Shown: positions 42,760-55,419, numbered from the stretch's first letter. The stretch is 64,000 bases of DNA from Heracleum sosnowskyi (GCA_030848705.1 CM061240.1:125662998-125726997); one strand, 5' to 3'. Notes: a model not told the origin generated them from the letters alone. A program made the numbers and translations.

Positions 42760-43487
42760 AAACTAATTCTTTTAGCAATTTTGCTAGCAAAACCATTCAT
42801 GAGTCGCTCGTAATCAAGATTTGAAAACATATACTTTTTCATTTTATATCATGAACAATATGTTCAATCTCTCTTATGACATACACAAATTATTAGACTT
42901 GTGCCCCTAAAATTTCGTTTTTAGTAGTGCCCCTATTCGGTAGCATCACCCGCGTGGTCTCAGGCTCGGCCATTTGTTACATGATATAAAAACATTTAGA
43001 AGCACTTGTTCTTCCATCCTTTGGTAGGAATGTTATTCATGTATTGAAGTATTGTTATATTTCATTAATCACTCAAGTAAATCTCTGGAATACTGGGTGA
43101 TTTAGATACTAAAATAGTGCTGCGCTGTTTCTATAAACTCATGCTAATTTGGATATCACAGTTTAGTATATTCTGTTCATTTGCACCTATCTACTCTGTA
43201 TCAAATATTGCATGTAAAATAAAAAGTATGATATTATTTATTTTGTGGGGAAATATGACAACCAACACCCAGCAGAGGATAGCCAGAAGCCAAAGATTGA
43301 AACGCAAACATAATTGAACTTCTGTTCTGATAGTCGATACACAAGCAGGGATTGAGCACACAAACATAAGCAAACTTTTGTTCTGATAGACAAGGAGGGA
43401 TCGAGCACACAAACATAAGCAAACATAAGCCAACTTTTATTTAGAAGACAGCAAACGTTGTAACAGGGCTTGACACGATTAGCATCT
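42760..43487. other. Intergenic DNA 3' of cyclophilin copy 2
   Basis: Collinear with 6885-7629. No gene seen. It probably includes the cyclophilin 3' UTR. Confidence 0.55.
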
Positions 43488-44489
43488 TTAAGCTGACCAC
43501 TGCCCACAGTTAGCGATGATCACACGTTTGTTTTTTACTTCATTTTCGGACCTCTGAATAGCGTAAACCACATTCATCCCCTGTGTAACTCTTCCAAACA
43601 CAACACAAACCCCGTCAAGTTGTGGCTCCGCAGACGTGGAAATGAAGAACCTCGAGTTGTTACGATTTATTTCCCTATTAGTCATTGACAGAACCCCGGG
43701 CCCTGTGTGCTTTTTTACAGAGTTTTCATTAGGAAAATCTGCACCATAAATCGACTCTTCATTGCCAAAAGCACCGACATCCGTTCCATAATCTGCGCGA
43801 GTCACAAAGTCGAAAGTCAATCCTTTATAGTGCAAAGGCTTGCCAGACTTTCCTTTTCCCTTCTCACCAGTGCAAAGTGCACGAAAGTTTTCAGCTGTTA
43901 TAGGTGTCGTGTCAGCAAAGAGCTCGAAAACGATGCGACCAGCTGTTGCACCAGCTATTTTGATATCCATAAAAACTCTGGGGTTTGTCAGTTTGAGTTG
44001 GCCACAGTCAAGAATGATCACCCTTCTGCAATTTACTTCTTTTTCAGAATTTTGGATAGCGTAAACCACATCCATCCCCTGTACAACTTTTCCGAACACA
44101 ACACAAATACCATCAAGTTGTCTCTCTGCAGATGTGCTGATGAAGAACATCGAGTTGTTACGATTCACTGCCCTAAAAGTCATTGACAAATCCCCCGGCC
44201 CTGTATGCTTTTTGACAAAGTTCTCGTTCGGAAAATCCGCACCATAAATTGACTCTTCATTACCGCAAGCACCAACATTCGCTCCACAATTTCCTCGAGT
44301 TACAAAGTCGAAAGTCAATCCTTTATAATGCAAAGGCTTGCCTGATTTTCCTTTTCCCTTCTCGCCTGTGCAAAGTGCACGAAAATTCTCAGCTGTTATA
44401 GGCGTCGTGTCAGCAAAGAGCTCGAACACAATGCGACCAGCTCGTGCACAACCTATCCCTATATCCATGTAAACCTTTGGGTTTTTCAT
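43488..44489 (-). CDS. Fused double-domain cyclophilin-like protein, unit 2 copy (catalytic residues lost)
   Basis: Twin of 7630-8631, also 333 aa and intact, with about 11 amino-acid differences by my count (for example FVTRG for FVSRG, RQLDG for KQFDG, KIAGATAG for KIGGATAG, INRNN for MNGNN). Both domains again have the short loop (FDFVTRGNCGANVGA; FDFVTRADYGTDVGA) instead of the catalytic FHRVIPGFMCQGGD. Arg55, Gln63, the pocket Trp and the pocket His are all absent, while FFIST and the fold-core motifs stay. Neither copy gained a stop or frameshift, even though neighbouring duplicated coding DNA (copia, NAC) is broken. This suggests constraint, or simply a recent duplication. Same TATA spacing as copy 1. 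Confidence 0.85.
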   Translation of the reverse strand: MKNPKVYMDIGIGCARAGRIVFELFADTTPITAENFRALCTGEKGKGKSGKPLHYKGLTFDFVTRGNCGANVGACGNEESIYGADFPNENFVKKHTGPGDLSMTFRAVNRNNSMFFISTSAERQLDGICVVFGKVVQGMDVVYAIQNSEKEVNCRRVIILDCGQLKLTNPRVFMDIKIAGATAGRIVFELFADTTPITAENFRALCTGEKGKGKSGKPLHYKGLTFDFVTRADYGTDVGAFGNEESIYGADFPNENSVKKHTGPGVLSMTNREINRNNSRFFISTSAEPQLDGVCVVFGRVTQGMNVVYAIQRSENEVKNKRVIIANCGQWSA

Positions 44490-44538
44490 GTTTTTTCTTT
44501 CTTATGAGAGCTTAAGATGAAGGGAACAAATATGTTAT

Positions 44539-44549
44539 CTATTTATATA
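44539..44549 (-). promoter_or_regulatory. TATA box of cyclophilin copy 2
   Basis: Minus-strand TATATAAATAG, 50 bp upstream of the start codon at 44489, same as copy 1. Confidence 0.6.
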
Positions 44550-45320
44550 CAGGCTTGTTCTGTTTTTCATATCTGATTCTCAAATCTCAATTCATAAAAA
44601 ATGCAAAGCTGTAGGACAACAAAAATTCTTATTCTTCGATGGTGGATACTTGAATCCCTTTTTTCACTTTACCCTAATGATAAACGGGAATATATCTTAT
44701 GAACTGACTTTCATTTTATCTTGATTCTTTTCTCACTCCACAATACCAAGTAAAGAAGTTTAAATTAATTAAATGAACACAAATATTAGAAAATGAACTA
44801 AATATTGAGTAGAGTGCCACATCTACAACAACATTTGATGATCCTGGGTATTGCAATGCAGGATTTTGACCCTAGATATCTTTCAAATTAATCTCGCCAT
44901 GTTTTTTGTGTTGATGTAGTTTACTTTTAATTAGTTCGGTAACAAGTTAACATTGGCTTTCAAGAATTTCGATATCCAACAGAGCAGGTTGTTTGGAATT
45001 ACCAATGTTCAGATCTAGTTGATTGCTCTTTCTGTAGAAGGTGAATTGTTGGTTGTTCATCGATGTGTAAAATGACGTTACGTTAAACCAAGAGACTGAA
45101 TAGTAGCAGATTACATCATTTTTTGAAGATGACACAACTTTAAAATTTTGCCTGCTGACTAGTTTTTACAAACTTGCAGTGAAGTGTATATCTGAAACTA
45201 TATGAAACTAGTTTCCCTGATGCAGAAACAGTGTTTTGATGTGAGTTTGGAAAAGCAGGTCAATTCTCCTCACGAATTGGAGTGCACTCAAAGAGAGAAT
45301 TTGATACTAAATGAAGAAGG
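44550..45320. other. Cyclophilin 5' flank and third copy of the 9039 segment
   Basis: Non-coding. It matches 8692-9560 in one continuous run up to GAAGG (45316-45320), where the copia remnant begins. This is the unrearranged arrangement against which unit 1 can be read. Confidence 0.65.
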
Positions 45321-47450
45321 TGTTAGAATAATATATGATCGTGGAAAGTGTCTTATTCTAACACCTTAGATGAGTTGGTTACTAACATGGTATTAGAGCT
45401 CACGCGGGCGGGGGAGGTCCAAGGTTTGATTCCCCTGCCACTCCCAATTTTCTCACAATTTATTATGGGCACGAAATGCAAAAATTATGCCCCAAAGATG
45501 GGCGTCCGTGATCCACTTTTCGACCAAAAATGGGCTTTCGAGTGAGGGAGAGTGTTAGAATTTTCTCACAATTTATTATGGGCACGAAATGCAAAAATTA
45601 TGCCCCAAAGATGGGCGTCCGTGATCTACTCTTCGACCCAAAAATGGTCTTTCGAGTGAGGGAGAGTGTTAGAATATAATATATGATTAACACCTTAAGG
45701 TTCGCCTCCCTGCACCAAGGATGACTGGTTGACTATCCATTCCATGTTAGTTTCATGGATCATGAATACTATTGATCCCGAGGTAAAATCTCTCCTTTCA
45801 AATTACGAAAATGCTTACTTGCTTTGGAAAGATTTGAATGAATGTGTCTCTGTGGTTAATGGACCACGAATACAATAATTGAAATCTGATATTGCACGGT
45901 ATGAACAAAGTAAAATCATGTCAGTTTCCACGTATTTTGGAAAATTAAAGGTATTATGGGATGAGTTGAATAATTATGAACTTCTATTATCTTGTTCATG
46001 TGGCAAGTGTGACTGTAACATTGGCAAATCTCATGAAAAGAGGCGTGAAGATGAGCGTCTCCATCAATTTTAATGGGTTTATATTCTGAATATTATGGTC
46101 AGATCTGTTCCACACTATTGTCTCAGGATCCTCTCCCATCTTTAAATCGGGTCTTTCAACAGATTTCACAGGAGGAACGTGTACGTGGTATAACCCGTGT
46201 CAAGGATGAAAGGCCAGGGGTTGTAGGATTTGCGATTCGTGCAGATGCTCGTGGCAAGGGAAGGCTGGAAAAGATAGATAAATCTGGTTTGACGTGTTCT
46301 CATTGCCGCAAGCCAGATCATGATATTGCAAACTATTTTGTATTGCTTGGTTATCCTGAATGGTGGACAGAGAAGTATGGTAATAAAAAGGGGGCAGGCT
46401 ACTCTTACTGTTGGGCAAGGAAACGCAGGCACCTCATCTTTATCACCTAATCTTAGGCGTGGAAAAGGCGGGGTACGTGCTCTTAATGTTGCAGCAGATG
46501 TAGTACCAAGTTCTCGTGAAGCCACAATGCTTCCAGGTTTCACATCAGATCAATGGCAGGCACTCGTCGTTGCATTTGGTAATCCACAGCCACCTAGCAA
46601 TCGCTTGAATCGCTTGAATGACGAGTTAACTCATAATATGTGGATCACTGATACAGGGGCATCTCGTCATGTTACTGGAGAACTAAGTTGTTTGGTTAAT
46701 ATTTCTGACGTGCCCGACGTTCTCGTGGGTCTTCCAGATGGCCAAACTATGGTGGCTAATAAAGAAGGATCAGTTCATCTTTCTGACAACATTTATCTTC
46801 GACATGTTCTTTATGTACCTGAATTAAATTGCAGTTTGATTTCAATTTCACAATTTAGTGATGATTTGAATTGTTTTGACCAATTCTCATCTAACATATG
46901 TGCTATATAGGACCTACATTCGAGGAGGCTGATTGGAGCGGGTGAAAGACGAGATGGGTTTTACTACTTTCAACAGATGTCGACTACACATGTTGTTTCT
47001 GTTGAAAGATCTTCTACGATTGAACTCTGGCACAAGAGAATGGGACATCCCTCCGAAAAGATAGTGAAGCTGCTTCCTTTTATTAAAAATTCTACAAACA
47101 TTTTGAATAAGGCTTGTGAAGTTTGTCATCATGCTAAACATTGCAGGGATAGTTTTTCTTTAAGTGAAAATAAATCTACAAGAATATTGGAACCTGTGCA
47201 TTGTGATTTGTGGGGTCCCTATAATACACCATCTTCACGTGGAGCACGTTATTTTTTGATTCTAGTAGACAATTATTCCCGTGTTAAGTGGGTGTATCTA
47301 TTAGTTGATAAAAAAGAGGTGTTAAAGATGTTTATGTCGTTTATTGCCCTGATTGATCGACAATTTTCTCAAAAGATTAAATATGTGCGTAGTGATAATG
47401 AGACCGAATTTAATTGTTTAAGAGATTACTTTTTGGCAAATTACTCAACA
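45321..47450 (+). mobile_element. Deleted copia-derived element with short LTR, unit 2 copy
   Basis: Same ends and same GAAGG duplication (45316-45320, 47451-47455) as 13258-15230. It has an extra tandem copy, about 118 bp long, of the spacer plus purine tract (45443-45559 and 45560-45676), so TGTTAGAAT occurs three times near the left end. The primer site TGGTATTAGAGC is near 45388. Confidence 0.8.
45700..47440 (+). pseudogene. Copia gag-protease-integrase remnant (unit 2)
   Basis: Same domains as the unit 1 remnant, but some parts are better kept. The protease reads WITDTGASRHVTG with the normal D-T-G. The integrase part continues in frame through DLWGPYNTPSSRGARYFLILVDNYSRVKWVYLLVDKKEV to VRSDNETEFNC. 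Breaks remain: stops near 45877 and 46071, a frame change near 46390-46450, and a stop near 46908. The zinc knuckle again lacks its last Cys. There is no reverse transcriptase, so it is dead. Confidence 0.85.
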
Positions 47451-48885
47451 GAAGGAAATGACAGTTTTACGAAAAAACAATGATTTTGAGGAAATGTCTT
47501 TGCCTGAAAAAAGTGAGCAATTTGAGGAAGAAGATTCAAGGGGATGGAAGATCCATTTTCCGAGGATATAATGAGTCATATCTGTGGCAAAAAAGATGCA
47601 TCTTTGAAAATTTTCATCTGGAGTTTTTTATAGACTTCAGCCGTCATCAGTTGTGGTTCCTGTTGAACCAATAGATTTTAACACCAAGGAAAAAAAAAAT
47701 CTTAAGGCCGAGGAAAATCAGAAAAATAGCAGTGATTAACAAAAAAATATGAATGCTCTTGTGCCTCAAATAAAACCAAGTTTTCCGTGTTTGAATTCAA
47801 GGAAATGGAAACACTGAGAATTCTCTGGGTTTTTATGCTATAGAAATGTATTCAGAATATCAGAATATCAGAATGTTGATTTTCGGAGTAAAAGAGACTG
47901 AAAATTCTATGCTTTGTAATTTCTATTTCTGCTAGTCTCTGCAGCTAGGACCAAGGGTGTTTCTAGATTTTCCCATGCTTTATTTCCCAGATTCGCGCAA
48001 TAAATATGCATACTGTGTCCAGAAAAGTTATGTACGTAGTTCTTGTACTTCCAAGTCCTGTCCTCGTCTGTTAAATTTGTTATTGCTGCAACATTCGGCT
48101 GCAGAAGGTGTTTTTCTGAACAAATAATAGTCCAACTTTTACGTTATGGTGATTGTGTCTGTAAATGTAAGCAGGAGCTTCCGGAGGACCCTTCTACAAA
48201 TAAGTTCCCTGGATAAGGAAACAGTTCCCTGATATTTGGCTCGGTGATTTTTTAAAAGGTCTGTTTTATTTTACAATATTTAGGGATGAAAGTCATGAAA
48301 CCTTATTTTATAATGTTTTTTTTTACATTTTGGCAAAGGAGCACATTGGATGTCAAGTTCAGAGAAAACTCAAGTTTTCAGTTGAGTTTGCCACTTTTCT
48401 AACTTAAAATGTTCAAGGATTCTCTCCGCAATTTCGAATATACTTGAGCGGGCTTGTCTAGATGAGCAATTAAGCATCATGCAACCTCCGGAAGACATAT
48501 AACTTGGCATAAGTTATGTACATTTTTTTTAGCATGACAGAGCAAAACTTGGCATAAGTTATGTACCCTAATTTCTAGCAGAAAAAGAACTAAATGCTGC
48601 AGCTATTTTTTAGGGTATTCGATTAAATTGTATATATAACATGAAAAATGCTACAGGTCCCAACAAAATGTCCCAAATTCATTTTTAATGATAACATTCC
48701 TTATAAAAATATGGAACCCCGCGTGAATACATATGAGTTCACAAATTAAAACTTGTCATGTGTCAGCCACATCATTCTGTACAAATATTGAGACATTTTG
48801 TCGGGTTCTCTAGCATTACTCATATACCATGTATCATATTCAACTTATTTTTTCATAACACATTCTTTAAATTTATTGGTTAATT
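47451..48885. other. Non-coding unit 2 DNA with the empty Helitron site
   Basis: Collinear with 15231-16664 plus 17204-17264. The junction CATA|TACCATG near 48824 is the unoccupied target of the 16665 Helitron. No gene is recognised. Confidence 0.6.
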
Positions 48886-49186
48886 ATGGAGAATCATCCC
48901 AAGGACAGGGAGTTGATAAATGATTACTTAAGAGAATTAGTGTTACACCCAGAATCATTTTCAGGTCAATTTCTATGGCCCGAGTCCTACGAACTCACTG
49001 GTTAGTACTATAGTTTCTGCAGTTTACTCTAATGAGCAAGTTAAAATTGGTGGACAGAGTAAGTTTAGTTATTACAGGAGGGATAGTAAGGATGATTTAC
49101 ATACTGCTTGGAGGAGAATGAAAGAGTACAGACTGGACGGTGAAGATCTCCCGCATGACTACACCAGAGCTGGAACCACTAAGGAG
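48886..49186 (+). pseudogene. NAC pseudogene, unit 2
   Basis: Begins MENHPKDRELINDYLRELVLHPESF without the stop seen in unit 1 and runs through ESYELTG to a GTTAGT donor. The intron then shrinks to about 22 bp before CTGCAG, and only the subdomain D part of exon 2 follows (VKIGGQSKFSYYRR...YRLDGEDLPHDY). It ends at a normal-looking donor (GAG|GTATGT). The missing WYFF...GYWK core removes the DNA-contact region. Less damaged than 17265-17590. Confidence 0.8.
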
Positions 49187-50913
49187 GTATGTTTGCTTCT
49201 AATTATTCTTGCATTTAGGTATTTTTTTGATGCATTTGCTATGAATTTGTTTGTTGATAATTTGGTAAGAATATTTATAATGCATTGACGTATTGTTATG
49301 TACTCTTCCTAGGTAATCTCTCGATAATTTGGTATGAATGTTTATAAATAATGTTGGAGCCATCAAAATCTCGTAAAAAAATTAGGAAGATATCGCTCCA
49401 CCAAAAAGAATTAAGTGCCCCACAGTTCTAACAATCAACATCTAAAATTAAGTATATAAGGACTCTTCCTTGTGCCATTTTTGGTGCTATATTTCAATGA
49501 GGCATAGTGGTCACATACTAAAGTATCAATCCAACCCAATGCAGACTAAATCCTATACACATCCCTTTCAATTTAGTTAGATTTTACTACTTGCGGTGCT
49601 GATTTTGTAACATAAATCACCATCAAAACCTGGTTGTTACATTACAAAACACATCATATGGGCTAATTAATCTTATGTACCTTAAAAGTGAGTAAAGTAT
49701 AAAGAGAAATTAAATATTTTGAGAAGGACTTGACTTCTAATAGACCTGGGTGGCTACTAAATTAGTTAATGTCCTTGCAAATCTTTTCATTATATAGTCT
49801 GGTCCCTAAATAAAAGAAATCTCATTAAACTTCCTATATGGCTGGTCCATGACTGCTCCCTGTCTAACTTTATATCAGATTTTGCATCTAAAATGTATGT
49901 TTGATTTTACTACTTGTGAATTTACCTTGTTATTGTCTATATCACTTGGAAAATTTGGTGGGGTTGATTTATATAAGATTCGTTTGTGTTGTGAAGATGT
50001 GTTTGTTGGTCACATGGAATACAATAAATTGAATGTTCCCTTGTTGCTATCAAAAGATCATGTCAAGTTTTGCTCTCAATTAAAACGCTTCAACTAGTGG
50101 AAAGCTAGTATTCACTTCTAGGGTAGAGGATGTCTTCCCACTTTCAACATTTGCAAAAGTGTTTGTACTTCTTGAATAGTTTTACCGAAAGATAAGGGTA
50201 ATGTTGCGTACATCGGGATTTAATACTTTCTTTAAACGGTACCATTATAGTTAGTAACATGGAGCTTTAAATTTGTTAAATGGTAGCAACTAGCAAGTGG
50301 TAAGGTACATGAAGGTATATTGCTCCATATGGTGCAAATAAGCTCTCAAGAGATTCTAAGATTGAAGGATGGGACTTGTAAAATCTAATTTGGTCAAATC
50401 AGTGAAATGACAGTAATACTAGGTATAATTTTCTCTCTTTTATTCAGTGATGACTAAAATTGTTTAATATTCATCAGCACAAAAAGAGAGAGAGGAAAGT
50501 CTGTTGGACAAACCTCGCCTTTGGCTTGCATGCATCTATCGCTTTACTACTTCTGCCTGCAATACTGGTCCATGCCCCTCAGGCCCTCACACACACCCAC
50601 ACTGATAAACACACAGACCTCAAAACAAGAACCCTAGCCCTATACAATCCTTACAGCTACTCTTAGCCCTGTCCAACCATTAAACAACCAACTACCAATT
50701 ATTCATCATCATATAGTAGTAACTTATTTATTGAAACTAAATACTAAATTTATGCTTTATAGTTGTCCCGAAATAAGAATCTAAATAGTAATAAGAATCC
50801 TATAGTAATGTTGTATAATATTTTCGGAATTTCCTTGAGGCTGTTTCCGTAAAAACTCCTTCTAAAACAGAAAATCCTATATTAAGCCAAAAAAGAAAAA
50901 GGAAAAGATAAAA
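49187..50913. other. Upstream region of the LRR gene (unit 2)
   Basis: Non-coding. Nearly identical to unit 1 from about 49350 on. A segment of about 100 bp at 50283-50385 is absent from unit 1. Small frames at 49849 and 50460 have no domain and are not called. Confidence 0.5.
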
Positions 50914-50923
50914 GTATATATAG
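50914..50923 (+). promoter_or_regulatory. TATA box of the LRR gene
   Basis: GTATATATAG at the same place as in unit 1, about 665 bp before the start codon. This implies a long, pyrimidine-rich leader. Confidence 0.5.
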
Positions 50924-51588
50924 AGTGCAGCTTGCATTGCATTCAGCTTCTGAATGGTTTCTGTTAGTTTGGTTCTGAAATCTGAACTATTGACATATCC
51001 ATAATTACTGTGTTTTAAGCATTGAGAATTGTGCTAAAGCTTTTACTCTGATACATCAATAATCTTCTATACTATGTTCTTTCATTTTCTCTGCAACACT
51101 CTACACCTTAGCTTTGCTATAAATATTGTGAAGAAACAGCTAGAAGATTTGTAGTTTGCCTTTGCTGCATCTTCTTTTCCCTGTTATATTAAACCCTATG
51201 GATCTTTCTGTGTTCAGACTATTCTGTGTTCTACAAAAGATGCATGATTTCATGAAATGCCTCTATGTAGTTTTCTCACTATAACATCCTCTATATCAGC
51301 AGTTTAAGTGCTCCTGATTTCCTCTGTTCTTTTGCATTTTTTGGTACATGTTTTCTGTCTTAGCCACTTGAATATATAGAAACAACAATCTTCAGTCAGT
51401 GTTGCCTCAGTAAAATATTCTTCTCTCAATATAAAATCTGAAAAAAAAATTAAGTCTTCCCCTGTTTTGGCTCTGTTTTCATCTTTGTTACTTGCTTGAA
51501 CTTCTGAATTTTTTGAAAGCCTTCCCCTGTTTAGGCTCTGGTTTCATTGTCTCTTCTTTTCTTGAACTTGTGAAATTAGTTTGGGAAA

Positions 51589-53445
51589 ATGAAGGGTGTC
51601 ATAAAATCAAGGTCCACTTCTAAGGTTCTTATTTTTATATTTTGCATGAGTGTTGTATTTTGTAATGGAGAAGAAGCTGAACCATTGGGAGCTTTGATGG
51701 AGAAAAGAGAGCAAGAAGCTTTGTACTCTGTCATTCAAGGGTTTGTGGGCAAGTCATGGAATGGCTCAGATCTCTATCCTGATCCTTGTGGTTGGACTCC
51801 TATTCAGGTACTTTAATTCTTCTGAGGAATTTCCATCTTTATTCCTTCAAATAGTGTAGATAAATAGAGGCCTGTGGATGATTCTTTGAATATTATAACA
51901 TGGTACTTAAATCAATTTTTGTTCAATTGTTGAGAGATGATTTTATACAAGTGATACGGTGGGATCCTGTTGCATAAGTAAATCTTTTTCGACAAGATGC
52001 TATAGTTTAGTATAATGTGAGTAACATAACAGAACATAACATACTGAGCTACAACAAGCTTAGTTTAGTAATAATGGAGTAACATAACAGAACATAACTT
52101 TCCGAGCTACACGAGCAGGGACGGAGGGAGATGGTGGCGTGGGGATGACCGCAAACCAAAATCCGGAATATTCATGTATTAGTGTTAAATAAATTAGTCA
52201 TATAGTACTGCCTTTTAATTCTTGCATTTTTGCGGAAGTATAATTGGCATGTAAGATGGAATCACAAAGTGATAATTATTTCAAACTCGTACATAACAAA
52301 TTTTCAAACTCGTACTTTGTAAAATTATTGTGATTTATGAAATGCTTCAGATTCTGGTATTTACTTAAACATATAACATTTGATTGGTATTTTTTCAACA
52401 GGGTGTTACTTGTGATATATTTGATGATGGTTATTGGTCTGTCACAGCCTTAAACATTGGTCTCGTTCACGAAAATTCTCCTAGTTGTGTCTCGAATATG
52501 GAGTTCAGTTCCCTGTTGTTTTCACTTAAGCAGCTCAAAGTCCTATCTTTTGTTAACTGCATGGTATACAAAAACCATCCGATCACAATCCCTACACAGA
52601 ATTGGAGTGCGCTCTCAGGCAGCTTGGAGTCACTAGAGTTCAGATCAAATCCTGGTCTCGTTGGACAAATTCCCATTGCTTTTGGTGGCCTTAGTAATCT
52701 TCAATCTCTCGTGCTCTTGGAAAATGGATTAGCCGGTGAATTACCAACAAATTTAGGCAATTTAATCAACTTGAAGCGGCTAGTACTTTCAGGAAATCAG
52801 TTTACAAGTCAAGTTCCATCGAATTTTGGTAGCTTGAGACGGCTGTTAATTATGGACTTGAGTAGAAATTCATTATCCGGGACTTTGCCTTTTACTTTCG
52901 GTGGGTTAGATTCATTGTTGAAACTTGATCTTAGCAACAATCAGTTGGTGGGAAATATTCCTAATGAAATCGGGAGCCTCAAAAATCTAACTTTGTTGGA
53001 CCTCAGCAAGAACAAATTTTCAGGTGTTCTGACCAAGTCACTTCAAGAGTTGAGTTCTTTGGAAGAGCTAGTGTTATCAAGAAATCCAATAAGTGGAGGC
53101 CTGATGAATCTTGACTGGCATAATTTACGAAGCTTGATAATCTTAGATCTCTCCATGATGAATTTAACGGGTGAAGTTCCTGATTCCATTGCAGAGCTAA
53201 AAGGACTCAGATTTTTGGGACTCAATGACAACAATCTCACAGGTGAGCTCTCACCAAAACTAGCAGAAATGCCAAATGTTACTGCAATGTACATCCATGG
53301 GAATAACTTCAGAGGCCAACTTTCTGAATCATTTTACGGAAAAATGAGCAGGCGCTTCGGGGCATGGAACAATCCAAATCTTTGTTATACCATCGGTTTG
53401 TCATCAACCGGTAAAGTTCCTTCTGGTGTTGCACCATGTCAGTAA
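51589..53445 (+). CDS. Secreted leucine-rich-repeat protein, PII-2-like, intact
   Basis: 420-aa protein from exon 1 (51589-51807) and exon 2 (52402-53445). The GT-AG intron splits PIQ|GVTC in phase 0. Residues 1-27 form a signal peptide with hydrophobic core VLIFIFCMSVVFC. The N-terminal cap has EALYSVIQGFVGKSWNGSDLYPDPCGWTPIQGVTCDIFDDGYW, split here by the intron; it is the signature of plant Piriformospora indica-insensitive protein 2 and close LRR proteins. About nine LRRs follow (for example LKRLVLSGNQFTSQVPSNFG, LLKLDLSNNQLVGNIPNEIG). A Cys-pair C-terminus ends VPSGVAPCQ. There is no transmembrane helix or kinase, so it is a secreted or membrane-associated receptor-like protein. Relatives act in root-fungus recognition; that role here is inference from homology. 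It is complete only because unit 2 runs past the duplication breakpoint. Confidence 0.9.
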
Positions 53446-54470
53446 CAAACTTGATACATATTTTGAGTTGAAGGGGAATGTGAATGTGATAGATGGTGCT
53501 CTTCTGTTCTCTTAATCTTCCATTAGTGTACAATTTAGAGAAGATGAGATGTCTAGAAGTGGAAAATTAGATTTTTGAAGTGTAAATTAACCTGAATTCA
53601 TCAATTCACCTTTAAAACTCATGCAATTTCTCTCTTTACAGCTGCATGCATGCAAATTTTGAACATACATACACACAATTGCTGAATTGCATAATGTTCT
53701 GCTGGCAAGCCAGGCACATCAATACATTCTGCCACTGTCAGTCAAAACAGATTCTCCTTTCATTTTACCATTTATGTCTCGCTGATTTATTTTAATTTTT
53801 AAAATCAAATTATATACTTCGACCAACTAAAATAAGTAAATTTTTATAATGAGTAAGTAAAATATCATTGTTCTGATTCTGACCTAGATATTACCGGTCA
53901 AAGTACAAATGTGTAATGTGAGAAAGTGAGCCTGGTTTTGTGATGAATGCTAAAACCAAAGAAACGAACAAATAATTACTGAACCGATCAGGCAGGCAAG
54001 CCAAACAATAATAATTTTTCCGTAACATCCGGGTTTTTATATTGCAGTTTCACCTCTGATGAAAGCCAGACAATGGCAGTGAACAGTCGTGCTCGTGACT
54101 TTAGCTTCAAAATGGGACGACTTGAAAATTTTCCCGAACGAATTTAATGATACATGTATAAGCAAGTCGCAACCTACTTTATCTTAATAGAATGAATTTA
54201 AACTTTTAATTTTTAGTAGAAAAATCGTCAGCAAGCAACCAGCTATAAATAAAATAAACAAACTCCAATAACTTTTAAAAATACATTAATAAACATCGAC
54301 TAAAAAATGATATCTTTTTTAACAACCAACCCATATCTTTCTGGAATCCGCCAACATTACTGTGAATTTTCTTTTATTGTCAAATTGATGTTTAACTACT
54401 ACAAGAAATAGGCAAATGTGTTGGATATGCCTTTAATATGAATACTTGTATAATAGTTACGGGGTAAGCA
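53446..54470. other. 3' flank of the LRR gene, no gene seen
   Basis: Contains the probable LRR 3' UTR (about 200 bp) and then AT-rich DNA without a supported frame. Confidence 0.5.
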
Positions 54471-55419
54471 AACAGATTCGTGTGTGAACAAAACTCGAGC
54501 TCGACTTGTTTCAATGGACTCGGCTCAGTTTGTTTATTAAATCAACACGAGCTTGAACATAAAAATGTGTTCGGTTAGTAAATGAGCTCGAGTCGAGCTT
54601 TACACCTGTTCGGCTCAAACTCGACTCGTTTTGCTCGGATCGGCTCAAACTCGACTCGTTTAAAACTTAATTGCGATCTATTTTAGTTATTTTATGGTTG
54701 AATAGAGAATTGTATTTGTTATATTTAAAAGGTGTAATATCAGCGTACTACCAAAAGTTAAATTCTTTATATCCAATCCAAATTAGTTTTTCATTATTAA
54801 AATTTATAAATTACATTCATAAAATTATAAAAGAAAGTGAATAGATAAAGAGAGTTTGTCTTATTAATTTATTATATAATATTATTTAAAAGTGGCTTGT
54901 ACCTCCTAAAATTAAGGAGAAAGATGAGACTTTTAGTGAATTTAAGGTTAATAAGAGTATCTTGGAGCAAAAAAAATTGTAAAGCTCCTCAAATTTCAAG
55001 TTAAGAGTCAAGATAAAGAGGCTCTTAGAGAGACTCTAAGTTAGTGATACAATTGTTTTATTTTAACTATTGTTATTAGGTGAAGTGAGTAAGGTTTGAT
55101 TATCATAAAAACAAATATTAATCTAATATGATTATTAGAAGAAAATAAATAACTTTTAGTATTGAAATTCAAACATAATCGTGTATTCTTAAGATATGAT
55201 TTTAGGTGTGAGACTGTAAATCAAGTAAGTAATTTTAAAAATTGGATTTTGTTGAGTATAAAAGTACGAACTATAAGTGAACAACTCGACTAGAGTTTGG
55301 TTTGTGTTTGGCTCAACTCGAAATGTTCGTGAACAAACTCGTGTTCGGCTCGTTTATTAACGAACCGATCTTGAACATCACTTACTCGGTTCGTTTAAAA
55401 AAAAATCAAGTTCGACTAG
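54471..55419. repeat. Repeat with TCGAGC/GCTCG-rich ends
   Basis: Two related blocks (about 54480-54665 and 55270-55415) contain many CTCGAGCTCGAC, GTTCGGCTC and ACTCGACTCG words of the kind found at the ends of plant foldback or hAT-like MITEs. Between them is about 600 bp of AT-rich DNA. The second gypsy element is inserted at the right edge. Family and exact limits are uncertain. The 88-codon frame at 55302 is not a gene. Confidence 0.5.
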
